Made by a program: the position numbers and the translations under genes. A DNA stretch of 64,000 bases from UBA4417 sp031550085 (GTDB taxonomy: Bacteria; Bacteroidota; Bacteroidia; Bacteroidales; UBA4417), in NCBI GenBank assembly GCA_031550085.1, contig JAVBOY010000001.1, positions 74,458 to 138,457 of the forward strand. Reading direction: 5' to 3'. Positions 1 through 9,071 of this stretch are shown in pieces (the stretch's first letter is position 1; the number at the start of each line of letters is the position of its first letter). A model generated the notes under the pieces. It was not told the origin of the DNA, made no database searches, and saw nothing but the letters and a program-made list of their open reading frames with translations.

Positions 1-1256
1 AAGGATTGCCTAAAAAATTGGTAGATCCGCACTGGAAACCCGATTTCGGCCCCGCCGGATTTAATGAACGGGTTGCTACCACCGGAGCCACTGCCGTCGG
101 AGCGCGTGATTTTTTGGTTGCCTACAACGTCAATTTAAATACGACCTCGGTGCGCCGCGCCAATGCCGTGGCTTTCGATATCCGGGAAAAAGGGCGCCCT
201 CTGCGCGAAGGGAACTCCATTACCGGAAAAATTGTGAAAGATGCAAACGGAAATCCGGTGAATGTTCCCGGTTCGTTAAAAGCATGCAAAGCCATCGGGT
301 GGTATATCGAAGAGTATGGAATAGCCCAGGTATCGGTAAATTTAACCAATATCAGCATGACACCGGTTCACGTTTGTTTTGAAGAGGCTTGTAAAAAAGC
401 TCAGGAGCGCGGCATGCGCGTTTCGGGTTCCGAGTTGGTGGGATTGATCCCGCTCAAAGCGATGCTGGATGCGGGGAAATATTTCCTTCAAAAGCAAAAA
501 CGGTCGATCGGCGTATCGGATGAGGAATTGATAAAAATCGCCGTAAAATCGATGGGCCTGGATGATCTGAAACCCTTTAATCCCAAAGAAAAAATCATCG
601 AGTATTTATTGGAAAATCCTGCCGATAAGAAACTGGTAAGCCTTACGGTGGAAGGATTTTGTGATGAAACCGCTTCGGAGTCCCCTGCCCCGGGCGGCGG
701 TTCGGTCGCTGCGACCATGGGCGCCATGGGTGTATCGCTGGCGGCCATGGTTGCCAATCTCTCGAGCCATAAAGCCGGTTGGGATGAGCGTTGGGAAGAA
801 TTCGGCGCCTGGGCTGAAAAGGGTCAAAAGCTGAAAGCCGAATTATTATACCTAGTGGATGAGGATACCCGCGCCTTCAACTATATTATGGATGCTTTCG
901 GTTTGCCCAAATCAACCGATGCCGAAAAGGCCGCCCGCGATGAAGCCATTCAAAATGCGACAAAATACGCCATCGAAATTCCATTCCGAGTGATGAAAAA
1001 ATCGTTCGAAAGTTTTGAAATCATCCGCGCTATGGCAAATATCGGAAATCCCAATTCGGTAACCGATGCGGGCGTAGGAGCCTTGGCGGCACGTTCCGCC
1101 GTGATCGGCGCTTATCTGAATGTAAAAATTAACGCATCTTCCTTGAAAGACAAAGCTTTCGTCGATAAAATCCTGGCAGAAGCGGAAACTATCCTAAATC
1201 AAGCCATTGCACAAGAAACGGAAATCTTGGACGTGGTGAACGAAAAGATAGCCTAA
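1..1256 (+). CDS. ftcD: Formiminotransferase-cyclodeaminase, 5'-truncated by the window edge
   Basis: This is the C-terminal 418 or so residues of the bifunctional cytoplasmic enzyme that moves the formimino group of formiminoglutamate to tetrahydrofolate and then deaminates it to methenyl-tetrahydrofolate, the last steps of histidine breakdown. The reading frame is open from base 3 with no convincing start; the TTG at base 6 is internal. The first 190 or so visible residues are the formiminotransferase C-terminal subdomain (GPAGFNERVATTGATAVGAR). The rest is the cyclodeaminase four-helix domain, with its glycine-rich PAPGGGS motif at visible residues 227-233. Family members are about 560 residues, so roughly 140 are missing upstream. 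hutU of the same pathway lies 25 kb away on the other strand. It is followed by a strong hairpin terminator. Confidence 0.93.
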   Translation, partial: GLPKKLVDPHWKPDFGPAGFNERVATTGATAVGARDFLVAYNVNLNTTSVRRANAVAFDIREKGRPLREGNSITGKIVKDANGNPVNVPGSLKACKAIGWYIEEYGIAQVSVNLTNISMTPVHVCFEEACKKAQERGMRVSGSELVGLIPLKAMLDAGKYFLQKQKRSIGVSDEELIKIAVKSMGLDDLKPFNPKEKIIEYLLENPADKKLVSLTVEGFCDETASESPAPGGGSVAATMGAMGVSLAAMVANLSSHKAGWDERWEEFGAWAEKGQKLKAELLYLVDEDTRAFNYIMDAFGLPKSTDAEKAARDEAIQNATKYAIEIPFRVMKKSFESFEIIRAMANIGNPNSVTDAGVGALAARSAVIGAYLNVKINASSLKDKAFVDKILAEAETILNQAIAQETEILDVVNEKIA

Positions 1257-1263
1257 AAACACA

Positions 1264-1303
1264 AAGGCCTCCTGCAAATCCATCGCAGGAGGCCTTATTT
1301 TTT
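1264..1303. terminator. Intrinsic terminator between convergent ftcD and eno
   Basis: A perfect 12-bp stem (1264-1275 with 1285-1296) around a 9-nt loop is followed on the plus strand by a run rich in T. The minus-strand side is also followed by a T-rich stretch, so it may serve both ftcD and eno. Confidence 0.85.
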
Positions 1304-1345
1304 CCGCAAACAATTTTTCAATTGTTTGCTCGATCCAAATCTTAC

Positions 1346-2635
1346 TTACTTTGCGTATTTAAAGTCTTTTCCTAAATATTTTGCCGTAGCACCTAACGAT
1401 TCTTCAATACGAAGCAATTGGTTGTATTTTGCAATACGGTCAGTACGGCTTGCCGAACCGGTTTTGATCAAACCCGTATTTAAAGCAACCGCTAAATCGG
1501 CAATGGTCGTATCTTCGGTTTCGCCCGAACGGTGGCTCATGATGGCCGTATATCCGTTGCGGTATGCCAGATTCACGGAATCGATGGTTTCGGTCAACGA
1601 TCCGATCTGATTGACTTTTACGAGAATCGAATTGGCCACTTTCCGGTCAATGCCCATTTGCAAGCGTTTTACATTGGTTACAAACAAATCATCGCCGACC
1701 AATTGGCATTTTTGCCCGATGGTATCGGTCAACAGCTTCCATCCGTCCCAATCGTCTTCGGCCATTCCGTCTTCAATGCTGATAATGGGGTATTTGCTTA
1801 CCCAGTTTTTCCAATAGTCTACCATTTGCGCCGGAGTCAGTTTTTCGCCGGTCGATTTTTTCAAATGATATACTTTTTCGTCGGTCAAATAATACTCGCT
1901 CGATGCGGGATCCAGCGCCATAAATACGTCCACACCGGGTTTATAACCGGCGCCTTCAATGGCCTGAAGAATCACTTGAACGGCTTCTTCGTTGCTTTTC
2001 AAATTAGGAGCAAATCCGCCTTCGTCACCGACGTTGGTGCTATAACCGGCATTTTTCAATACGGATTTCAAACTGTGAAATACTTCGGCACCCATGCGTA
2101 AGGCTTCGCTAAATGTAGGAGCGCCCACCGGCATAATCATAAACTCTTGAAAGTCGATGCTGTTATCGGCATGGGATCCGCCATTGATGATGTTCATCAT
2201 CGGAATGGGTAAGGTATTGGCATTCACGCCGCCGACATATCGGTACAAGTATTGTCCGGATTCCTGGGCTGCTGCATTGGCGCATGCCAACGAGACGCCT
2301 AAAATGGCATTGGCTCCCAGATTGGATTTGTTCGGTGTTCCGTCCAGGGCAATCATGCGGGCATCGATTTCGTTTTGATCGGAAACAAACATGCCCTTTA
2401 ATTCTTCGGCAATCACCTTACTCACGTTTTGAACGGCTTTTAAAACGCCTTTCCCCAGATATGTTTTTTTGTCGCCGTCGCGTAATTCGCATGCTTCGTG
2501 AACTCCGGTTGAAGCGCCCGAAGGGACTGCCGCACGCCCCATGATTCCGTTCGATGTCAAAACATCTACTTCAACTGTCGGATTCCCACGGGAATCGAGT
2601 ATCTGACGACCTGTAATCGAAATTATTTGGCTCAT
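1346..2635 (-). CDS. eno: Enolase
   Basis: Cytoplasmic glycolytic enzyme (2-phosphoglycerate to phosphoenolpyruvate); it may also be a degradosome partner. The 429 residues match the usual bacterial length. The N-terminal capping domain carries the mobile SGASTGVHEA loop. The barrel shows the metal ligand region SIEDGMAEDDW, GDDLFVTN, the catalytic lysine region VKVNQIGSLTET and SHRSGETED near residue 370. Transcribed in the same direction as the upstream ribosomal cluster but separated from rplQ by a hairpin terminator, so probably expressed independently. No TAnnTTTG box was found in the 110 bp before it. Confidence 0.97.
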   Translation of the reverse strand: MSQIISITGRQILDSRGNPTVEVDVLTSNGIMGRAAVPSGASTGVHEACELRDGDKKTYLGKGVLKAVQNVSKVIAEELKGMFVSDQNEIDARMIALDGTPNKSNLGANAILGVSLACANAAAQESGQYLYRYVGGVNANTLPIPMMNIINGGSHADNSIDFQEFMIMPVGAPTFSEALRMGAEVFHSLKSVLKNAGYSTNVGDEGGFAPNLKSNEEAVQVILQAIEGAGYKPGVDVFMALDPASSEYYLTDEKVYHLKKSTGEKLTPAQMVDYWKNWVSKYPIISIEDGMAEDDWDGWKLLTDTIGQKCQLVGDDLFVTNVKRLQMGIDRKVANSILVKVNQIGSLTETIDSVNLAYRNGYTAIMSHRSGETEDTTIADLAVALNTGLIKTGSASRTDRIAKYNQLLRIEESLGATAKYLGKDFKYAK

Positions 2636-2684
2636 AAGTATGTATTTTTAATTGGTATAATTATTTTTTTTGCTAAAAGAAAGA

Positions 2685-2717
2685 AAAGGATAAAGTTCTT
2701 TAACGACTTTATCCTTT
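2685..2717 (-). terminator. Intrinsic terminator of the ribosomal protein cluster
   Basis: A perfect 12-bp inverted repeat (2685-2696 with 2706-2717, 9-nt loop) lies just after the rplQ stop codon and is followed on the minus strand by a T-rich run. It separates the 18-kb ribosomal block from eno. Confidence 0.75.
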
Positions 2718-2743
2718 CGTTTGGTATTTCAAATGCTATTTTA

Positions 2744-3328
2744 CTATTCTGCTTTTTCTTCAGAAGCCTGCTCCTCGGAAGGTTGTTCCACTGCTTCGTC
2801 TTTTACTTCTTCCGGTTGGGGTTCTTCTACAACCGGCTTGGGCTCTTTGGCTTTTTTAGGTTTGGCTTCCTTGGCTTCCGCTTGAACGGGAGCCTCAGTC
2901 GTTTTTTTCGTAGAGCGGCGGCGGGCTGTTTTCTTCGCTGCTTTGGAGTCCTTAGCGGCCAACAAGTTTTCGTTGTAATCAACCAATTCGATCATGCACA
3001 TTTCGGCATTATCCCCCAAACGAAAACCGGTTTTTAAGATCCGGGTGTATCCACCGGGCCTTTCGGCTACTTTAACGGAAATTTCACGGAAAAGTTCGGT
3101 CACCGCATATTTATCTTGCAGGTAACTGAAAACCGTCCGGCGTGAGTGGGTACTATCGTTTTTTGCTTTGGTAATCAGCGGTTCAATGTATGTACGTAAA
3201 ACTTTTGCTTTGGCAAGCGTGGTATTGATCCGCTTGTGCTTGATTAACGAGCATGCCATATTAGCGAGCATGGCTTCGCGGTGCGCATTTTTACGTCCTA
3301 AATGGTTTATCGCATTTCTGTGTCTCAT
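2744..3328 (-). CDS. rplQ: 50S ribosomal protein L17
   Basis: Large-subunit protein near the peptide exit tunnel. The N-terminal 120 residues are the conserved L17 fold (MRHRNAINHLGRKNAHREAM, then the VAERPGGYTRI region). A tail of about 70 residues follows, rich in Lys, Glu, Pro and Ala, low-complexity and probably disordered; extended L17 tails are usual in Bacteroidota, and this one is toward the long end at 194 residues in total. Last gene of the merged ribosomal block; it starts 5 bases after rpoA. Confidence 0.96.
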   Translation of the reverse strand: MRHRNAINHLGRKNAHREAMLANMACSLIKHKRINTTLAKAKVLRTYIEPLITKAKNDSTHSRRTVFSYLQDKYAVTELFREISVKVAERPGGYTRILKTGFRLGDNAEMCMIELVDYNENLLAAKDSKAAKKTARRRSTKKTTEAPVQAEAKEAKPKKAKEPKPVVEEPQPEEVKDEAVEQPSEEQASEEKAE

Positions 3329-3333
3329 TGCAC

Positions 3334-4326
3334 TTATTCCTTATCTAATTTATATTTTGCAACATTCATACCGAACTCCAAGCCTTTACTCTTTACAAGG
3401 TCTTCGAGTTCCGTCAGTGATTTCTTACCGAAATTCCTGAATTTTAATAAGTCCCCTTTGTTAAAAGCAACCAATTCACCCAAGGTTTCTACTTCAGCTG
3501 CTTTCAAGCAGTTCAAAGCGCGAACCGACAAATCCATATCCGTTAACTTGCTTTTCAAAAGTTGGCGCAAGTGCAAAGTAGTTTCGTCAAACTCTTCGGA
3601 AGTAACCTTTTCTTCAGTCTCAATGATGATTTTTTCATCACTGAACAGCATAAAGTGGTGAATTAAAATCTTTGCAGCTTCTTTCAATGCATCCTTCGGG
3701 TGAATAGAACCGTCGGTTTTTATTTCAAAAACCAATTTATCATAGTCCGTTTTTTGTTCCACACGGAAAGGCTCTATGACAAACTTTACATTCTTAATCG
3801 GAGTATGGATTGAATCCATAAAAATGGTTCCCAGCGGAGCATGGGCAACTTTATTTTCTTCCGCCGGAACATATCCTCTGCCTTTGCCGATCGTCAGTTC
3901 TATATTCAATTTAACGGAAGGCTCCATATGGCAAATCTCGACATCGGGATTCAATACTTGAAAAGAGGTAAGGTGTTTTGAAATTTCATTTGCCGTCAAA
4001 ACTTCTTTTCCGGACAGGGTAAAGCGTATTGTTTCGCTGTCTTCGTTTTCAATTTGCTGACGGAAACGGACTTTTTTCAAATTCAGAATAATGTCTGTTA
4101 CATCCTCAACAACGCCCCGAATGGAAGAAAATTCATGCTCAACGCCTTCAATACGTACAGATGTAATTGCAAACCCTTCCAGCGAGGATAACAAGATCCG
4201 CCGCAGGGCATTGCCAATTGTGATACCGAAGCCGGGCTCAAGAGGTCGGAATTCAAAAATTCCAAAGGTCTCGTCGGCCTGTATCATATTAACCTTATCG
4301 GGTTTTTGGAATGCTAATATGGCCAT
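3334..4326 (-). CDS. rpoA: DNA-directed RNA polymerase alpha subunit
   Basis: Alpha subunit, 330 residues, which dimerises to start assembly of RNA polymerase. The N-terminal domain (about 1-230) has the signature GITIGNALRRILLSSLEG. After a flexible linker the C-terminal domain (about 255-320) has the helix-hairpin-helix region typical for contacts with UP elements and activators (LRNFGKKSLTELE-like: KFRNFGKKSLTEL). Lies in the classical alpha operon order rpsM-rpsK-rpsD-rpoA-rplQ. Confidence 0.98.
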   Translation of the reverse strand: MAILAFQKPDKVNMIQADETFGIFEFRPLEPGFGITIGNALRRILLSSLEGFAITSVRIEGVEHEFSSIRGVVEDVTDIILNLKKVRFRQQIENEDSETIRFTLSGKEVLTANEISKHLTSFQVLNPDVEICHMEPSVKLNIELTIGKGRGYVPAEENKVAHAPLGTIFMDSIHTPIKNVKFVIEPFRVEQKTDYDKLVFEIKTDGSIHPKDALKEAAKILIHHFMLFSDEKIIIETEEKVTSEEFDETTLHLRQLLKSKLTDMDLSVRALNCLKAAEVETLGELVAFNKGDLLKFRNFGKKSLTELEDLVKSKGLEFGMNVAKYKLDKE

Positions 4327-4365
4327 AAAAACTTTTTTGAGTTAATGAAATGATACAGTTAATTA

Positions 4366-4968
4366 TTATTTCGAATACAATTCGACGATAAGCTGTTCTT
4401 TAATATTTTCGGGAATTTCTTCACGCTCGGGCATATTCATGAACTTTCCGGTCATGGTAGCGGCATCCCACTCCAACCATGAATATTTGCTTCCGCGGCC
4501 GCTCACCGAATTTTGAATTACTTCCAACGATTTCGAACGTTCGCGAACAGCAATAATGTCGCCAGAACGCAATTCGTAGGAAGGAATGTTTACGATAGAC
4601 CCGTTAACCGTGATGTGGCGGTGGCCAACCAGTTGACGTGCTGCGTCACGTGTGGGTGCAATGCCCAAACGGTAAACAACATTATCCAAACGGGCTTCGA
4701 TTAACTGAAGCAAAATTTGTCCGGTAATTCCTTTTTTGCGGGCAGCCTTCAAAAAGGTGTTCCTGAACTGGCGTTCCAGAATACCGTAGGTATATTTCGC
4801 TTTTTGTTTTTCCTGAAGCTGGATTCCATACTCGCTGGTTTTGCGACGGCGTTTGTTTCCATGCATTCCCGGAGGATAATTCTTTTTTTCAAAGGTTTTG
4901 TCAGGTCCATAAATAGCCTCTTTGAATTTACGAGCTATTTTTGTTTTCGGTCCAATATATCGAGCCAT
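4366..4968 (-). CDS. rpsD: 30S ribosomal protein S4
   Basis: Primary 16S rRNA binding protein that nucleates 30S assembly, 200 residues. The S4 RNA-binding domain (about 92-155) has RLDNVVYRLGIAPTRDAARQ followed by VGHRHITVNG. The N-terminal segment has no CxxC knuckle, so this is the zinc-independent form. In Escherichia coli S4 represses the alpha operon; whether it does here cannot be read from the sequence. Confidence 0.97.
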   Translation of the reverse strand: MARYIGPKTKIARKFKEAIYGPDKTFEKKNYPPGMHGNKRRRKTSEYGIQLQEKQKAKYTYGILERQFRNTFLKAARKKGITGQILLQLIEARLDNVVYRLGIAPTRDAARQLVGHRHITVNGSIVNIPSYELRSGDIIAVRERSKSLEVIQNSVSGRGSKYSWLEWDAATMTGKFMNMPEREEIPENIKEQLIVELYSK

Positions 4969-5019
4969 AAAGCTTACGCTATGTTTATTAATACTGATTT
5001 TATTTCTTCCGGATTATTT

Positions 5020-5409
5020 CTATACTCTTCTGCGTTTGGGCGGACGGCAACCATTGTGCGGAAGTGGCGTAACGTCTTGAATTTCCGCTACCTCAATTCC
5101 GGCACCATGCAACGTACGAATCGCAGATTCCCTACCGGCACCCGGGCCTTTTACAAAGACTTTCACTTTACGTAGCCCCATGTCAAAAGCTACTTTTGCA
5201 CAGTCTTGAGCAGCCATTTGCGCAGCATATGGCGTGTTCTTTTTCGAACCACGGAAGCCCATTTTACCTGCCGATGCCCAAGAAATTACCTGACCCGCAT
5301 TGTTGGTAAGGGAAATGATAATGTTATTAAAAGATGCACTTACATAGGCCCTTCCAAGAGCTTCTACTTTTACAACTTTTTTCTTTGAAACTTTAACGGT
5401 TTTTGCCAT
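5020..5409 (-). CDS. rpsK: 30S ribosomal protein S11
   Basis: Platform protein of the small subunit, 129 residues, in contact with the mRNA exit region. Signature elements are NNIIISLTNNAGQVISWASAG near the N-terminus and the conserved end VTPLPHNGCRPPKRRRV. Sits between rpsM and rpsD with 51 bp to rpsD and 24 bp to rpsM, in line with co-transcription. Confidence 0.97.
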   Translation of the reverse strand: MAKTVKVSKKKVVKVEALGRAYVSASFNNIIISLTNNAGQVISWASAGKMGFRGSKKNTPYAAQMAAQDCAKVAFDMGLRKVKVFVKGPGAGRESAIRTLHGAGIEVAEIQDVTPLPHNGCRPPKRRRV

Positions 5410-5433
5410 AGTATATAAAACTTCAACTATTTA

Positions 5434-5811
5434 CTATTTGGTTGCTTTTTTCTTGTTTGCAACGGTTTTCTTTCTTCCCTTACGCGTGCGGGCATTGTTC
5501 TTGGTGCTTTGCCCACGCAAAGGCAATCCCAAGCGATGACGGATCCCCCGGTAACAACCGATATCCATTAACCGTTTGATGTTCAATTGAACTTCCGAAC
5601 GTAAGGTTCCTTCTACTTTGTACTTATCGCCAATGATGGTACGAATTGCATTTTGCTCATCGTCCGTCCACTCTTGAACTTTTTTGTTCCAATCCACACC
5701 GGCTTCGGTCAAAATCTTTTGAGCAGAGCTACGCCCTAACCCATAAATGTAGGTCAAACCTATTTCGCCTCTTTTATTCTTTGGTAAGTCAATACCAGCA
5801 ATACGTGCCAT
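5434..5811 (-). CDS. rpsM: 30S ribosomal protein S13
   Basis: Head protein of the small subunit that makes the B1 bridges to the large subunit, 125 residues. It has the N-terminal helix-two-turn-helix region (MARIAGIDLPKNKRGEIGLT), the motif YRGIRHRLGLPLRGQ-TKNNARTRKG and a very basic C-terminal tail that reaches the P-site tRNA. First gene of the alpha operon portion, directly after rpmJ. Confidence 0.97.
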   Translation of the reverse strand: MARIAGIDLPKNKRGEIGLTYIYGLGRSSAQKILTEAGVDWNKKVQEWTDDEQNAIRTIIGDKYKVEGTLRSEVQLNIKRLMDIGCYRGIRHRLGLPLRGQSTKNNARTRKGRKKTVANKKKATK

Positions 5812-5843
5812 ATATTTATGATTGCTTTAAATTAACAATGAGA

Positions 5844-5960
5844 TTAGCCTTGTCTTTGTTTGTATTTAGGATTTTTCTTATTGATAATATAAATCCTACC
5901 TTTTCGACGAACCACCTTACAATCGGGTGTTCTTTTCTTTACGGATGCTCTAACTTTCAT
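5844..5960 (-). CDS. rpmJ: 50S ribosomal protein L36, zinc-independent type
   Basis: A 38-residue gene beginning MKVRASVKKRTPDCKVV and ending KKNPKYKQRQG. The ATG is at 5960 and the TAA at 5844-5846. Only one cysteine (position 14) remains of the Cys/Cys/Cys/His zinc knuckle seen in the metal-binding form of L36, so this is the zinc-free variant. Zinc-free L36 is normal for Bacteroidota. It lies between infA and rpsM as in the standard order. Confidence 0.95.
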   Translation of the reverse strand: MKVRASVKKRTPDCKVVRRKGRIYIINKKNPKYKQRQG

Positions 5961-5997
5961 TGCTTGAACTTGTTATTTTTTCGTATTTAATTCTTTT

Positions 5998-6216
5998 TTA
6001 CTTGTATCGGAAAATAATCCTGCCTTTGCTCAAATCATAGGGCGACATTTCCAATTTTACTTTGTCGCCGGGCAATATCCGGATATAATGCATTCGCATT
6101 TTCCCCGATATGTGTGCTATGATTACATGGCCGTTTTCCAGTTCTACACGAAACATTGCATTGCCAAGAGATTCTATGACAGTTCCATCCTGTTCTATAA
6201 CCAATTGTTTTGCCAT
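5998..6216 (-). CDS. infA: Translation initiation factor IF-1
   Basis: Single S1/OB-fold protein of 72 residues, exactly the family length, which occupies the ribosomal A site during initiation. It has the conserved run MFRVELENGHVIIAHISGKMR followed by IRILPGDKVKLEMSPYDL. The start codon lies 2 bp after the map stop codon, which implies translational coupling. Confidence 0.97.
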   Translation of the reverse strand: MAKQLVIEQDGTVIESLGNAMFRVELENGHVIIAHISGKMRMHYIRILPGDKVKLEMSPYDLSKGRIIFRYK

Positions 6217-6218
6217 GT

Positions 6219-7010
6219 TTATTTTGTAATGTGTATGTTATTATTATTTACTTTTTCGATTTCTTCAAAACTTGATAAAATTTCTGCTTTTCCCTTTCTC
6301 ACAACAACAGCGTGTTCAAAATGCGCCGACAGTTTCCGGTCCTGGGTTCGAATGGTCCAGCCGTCGTAATCTTGCGTTACCTTGTAAACCCCTTGATTGA
6401 TCATCGGCTCTATACATAAAACCATTCCTTCGACTAACTGGGCTTTTGTCCCGCGTTTTCCATAATTCGGAACTTCCGGGGGTTCGTGCAGATTTTTTCC
6501 CAATCCATGCCCGACCAATTCCCGCACTACCGAAAAACCATAATTTTCAACGTATGTTTGAATTGCAAAACCAATATCCCCAATCCGCTTTCCCTCGATC
6601 GCCTGCTCAATTCCGATATAAAGGGAATCTTTGGTTACTTTCAGCAGGCTTTTTACCGTATCCGAAATATTTCCCACTCCGAACGAAAAGGCCGAATCGC
6701 CATAGTATCCATTCAATAGAGTACCGCAGTCGATGGACACCAAATCTCCATCTTTAATTTCCCGATCGCCCGGAATGCCATGCACAACCACGTCGTTAAT
6801 CGAAATGCAGAGCGTAGCAGGGAAGCCGTTATATCCTTTGAAGCCGGGTTCGGCTTTATGGTCACGGATAAAGGCTTCCGCCAGTGCATCCAGCGATTTG
6901 GTCGTTACTCCGGCTTTCAGCGCTTTTGCAACTTCCGCTATTGTTTTCCCAACAAGCAAAGAACTTTCTCGTATTCTATTTATTTCTTCTTCGGTTTTAA
7001 CGTAGGTCAT
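6219..7010 (-). CDS. map: Methionine aminopeptidase, type I
   Basis: Cytoplasmic metalloenzyme, 263 residues, that removes the initiator methionine from nascent proteins. The pita-bread fold ligands are visible in order: the His of VVHGIPGD, the two Asp of SIDCGT and NGYYGDSAFSF, the His of ELVGHGLGKNLHEPP, the Glu of LCIEPMIN and the final Glu in HFEHAVVV. There is no N-terminal zinc-finger extension. Located between secY and infA, the usual Bacteroidota place, where many Proteobacteria lack it. Confidence 0.97.
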   Translation of the reverse strand: MTYVKTEEEINRIRESSLLVGKTIAEVAKALKAGVTTKSLDALAEAFIRDHKAEPGFKGYNGFPATLCISINDVVVHGIPGDREIKDGDLVSIDCGTLLNGYYGDSAFSFGVGNISDTVKSLLKVTKDSLYIGIEQAIEGKRIGDIGFAIQTYVENYGFSVVRELVGHGLGKNLHEPPEVPNYGKRGTKAQLVEGMVLCIEPMINQGVYKVTQDYDGWTIRTQDRKLSAHFEHAVVVRKGKAEILSSFEEIEKVNNNNIHITK

Positions 7011-7025
7011 GATACAACCACTCCT

Positions 7026-8387
7026 TTAGTATGATGTCGGAACTGCTGTACGGCCTTTGATACGCCCGCTCTTTGTTAAACCTTCATAGTGGCGCATCAA
7101 CAGATGGCTTTCAATTTGCTGCAAGGTGTCCAAAACAACACCCACCAAGATCAGTAAGGAGGTTCCTCCGTAGAATTGTGCAAATTGCGTGCTAACTCCC
7201 GTCATACGAACAATTGCCGGCATAACAGCTACCAGTGCCAAAAAGATGGATCCAGGCAGCGTGATCCGCGACAAAACCTGGTCAATAAATTCGGCTGTAC
7301 GTTTACCGGGTTTTACGCCGGGTATAAATCCATTATTTTTCTTCAGGTCTTCGGCCATTTGATTCGGGTTCACCGTGATAGCCGTATAGAAATAAGTGAA
7401 AATAATGATCAGGAATGCAAAAACAAAATTATACCAGAAGCTATTGATGTCTGTAAAAGTTCTCATGAAACCGCTTAACGTTTCGCTTTTCGCAAATCCT
7501 GCCAATGTCAGCGGGAAGAACATGATGGCTTGGGCAAAAATGATCGGCATAACTCCTGCCATATTTACCTTCAACGGAACATACTGACGGGCTCCGCCGT
7601 ATTGCTTGTTCCCCACAATTCTTTTCGCATATTGAACCGGTATGCGTCGCGTACCTTGAACGAGCAAAATACACAACAAAATAACAAATACCAAAATGAC
7701 CAACTCCACGATGAAATATACCAATCCGCCTCCGGCTTGCTCCATACGGGCCAAAAATTCTCCAAATAATGCGAAGGGCAAACGAGCCATGATACCTACC
7801 ATGATAATCAACGAGATTCCATTACCCAATCCTTTATCGGTAATCCGTTCTCCCAACCACATTACGAACATGGTACCGGATACCAGAATAACAACGGATG
7901 AAACCCAAAAGAACGTAGAAGGATTCGCAATTGCAGGGTCAAAAGGCGTAATGGCTTGAGCCGGTAATTGTGAAATCATGTTTGCAATGTAAGCGGGTGC
8001 TTGAAGCGCTGTTACAATGATGGTCAGGTAACGCGTGATTTGATTCATCTTTTTGCGTCCGCTTTCTCCTTCTTTTTGCAATTTTTGGAAATACGGAATG
8101 GCCATCCCCAACAACTGTACTACAATGGATGCCGAGATATACGGCATGATTCCCAAAGCAAAGATGGAGGCATGGCTAAATGCTCCACCGGAAAACATGT
8201 TTAACAATCCTAATAAACCCGACTTCCCTTGGCTTTGCAAAGCTTCCAACTGGCTCGGATCGACCCCGGGCAGTACGATGTAAGAACCGAGGCGATACAA
8301 CAAAATGATTCCCAACGTATAGATAATTCTTTTACGAAGCTCCTCGATTTTGTATATGTTACGTAGTGTTTGGATAAACCGTTTCAT
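7026..8387 (-). CDS. secY: Preprotein translocase subunit SecY
   Basis: Central channel of the Sec translocon in the inner membrane, 453 residues with about ten hydrophobic segments. The start MKRFIQTLRNIYKIEELRKRIIYTL and the plug/TM2 segment (GGAFSHASIFALGIMPYISA) are typical, as are the RRIPVQYAKR loop and NGFIPGVKPGKRT in the long cytoplasmic loop. It directly follows rplO (3-bp gap), as in the spc operon. Confidence 0.98.
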   Translation of the reverse strand: MKRFIQTLRNIYKIEELRKRIIYTLGIILLYRLGSYIVLPGVDPSQLEALQSQGKSGLLGLLNMFSGGAFSHASIFALGIMPYISASIVVQLLGMAIPYFQKLQKEGESGRKKMNQITRYLTIIVTALQAPAYIANMISQLPAQAITPFDPAIANPSTFFWVSSVVILVSGTMFVMWLGERITDKGLGNGISLIIMVGIMARLPFALFGEFLARMEQAGGGLVYFIVELVILVFVILLCILLVQGTRRIPVQYAKRIVGNKQYGGARQYVPLKVNMAGVMPIIFAQAIMFFPLTLAGFAKSETLSGFMRTFTDINSFWYNFVFAFLIIIFTYFYTAITVNPNQMAEDLKKNNGFIPGVKPGKRTAEFIDQVLSRITLPGSIFLALVAVMPAIVRMTGVSTQFAQFYGGTSLLILVGVVLDTLQQIESHLLMRHYEGLTKSGRIKGRTAVPTSY

Positions 8388-8390
8388 TCC

Positions 8391-8837
8391 TTATAGTTTT
8401 GTTGCTGTTCCACCAACTGATTCAATCGCTTGCTTTGCTTTTGCTGTAAAAGCGTGTGCCTCAACCTGAAGTGTCGCTTTTAATTCTCCTCTTCCCAATA
8501 TTTTCAGTAAATCTTTTTTACCAAGAAGTCCGTTTTGTCTTAAAATTTCCGGTGTAATAGCTGTCAGACCTTTTGTTTCTGCAAGGGTTTGCAGGGTATC
8601 CACATTAATACCGCTATATTCTATCCGGTTGATATTTTTGAAACCACCTTTGGGAACACGGCGGTATAAAGGCATTTGACCACCTTCAAATCCAATTTTA
8701 CGGCTATACCCCGAACGAGATTGCGCTCCTTTATGTCCACGGGTGGATGTGCCTCCGCGTCCTGAACCTTGTCCACGACCAATGCGTTTCGATGCTTTTA
8801 CTGAGCCTTCAGCCGGCTTAAGATTATTGAGATTCAT
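8391..8837 (-). CDS. rplO: 50S ribosomal protein L15
   Basis: Late-assembly large-subunit protein, 148 residues. The N-terminal half is the extended glycine/arginine-rich segment (RIGRGQGSGRGGTSTRGHKG) that threads into 23S rRNA; the C-terminal half is the globular domain ending EAHAFTAKAKQAIESVGG. Its neighbours are rpmD and secY. Confidence 0.97.
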   Translation of the reverse strand: MNLNNLKPAEGSVKASKRIGRGQGSGRGGTSTRGHKGAQSRSGYSRKIGFEGGQMPLYRRVPKGGFKNINRIEYSGINVDTLQTLAETKGLTAITPEILRQNGLLGKKDLLKILGRGELKATLQVEAHAFTAKAKQAIESVGGTATKL

Positions 8838-8871
8838 ATTCTAAATGTCTTTCTAAAAATCTATTTACAAA

Positions 8872-9051
8872 CTATATTTCTTCTATTTTAAGAAGATGAC
8901 TGATTGCACGAATCATTCCTGCTATTTGAGGGGTTACTTCTTTTTCAACCGTATGATTCATTTTGCGGATACCTAAAGCTTTCAGCGTACGTTTTTGACG
9001 TTCCGGTTGTTTAATTCCGCTTTTTATCTGAGTAATTCTGACTTTTCTCAT
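8872..9051 (-). CDS. rpmD: 50S ribosomal protein L30
   Basis: A short gene of 59 residues beginning MRKVRITQIKSGI and ending SHLLKIEEI, with ATG at 9051 and TAG at 8872-8874. The motif RQKRTLKALGIRKMNHTVE is the L30 core, including the conserved G-L/I-RKMNHTV turn. It fills the gap between rpsE and rplO where L30 is expected. Confidence 0.95.
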   Translation of the reverse strand: MRKVRITQIKSGIKQPERQKRTLKALGIRKMNHTVEKEVTPQIAGMIRAISHLLKIEEI

Positions 9052-9071
9052 TTTTTGTACGTTTAGGGATA

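Noticed and set aside
1..1256. Reading the TTG at base 6 as a true start codon
   Set aside because: The visible protein begins inside the formiminotransferase domain, so the gene continues beyond the window.
1532..2101. A 189-codon plus-strand frame opposite enolase
   Set aside because: Antisense to a highly conserved gene and without any motif.
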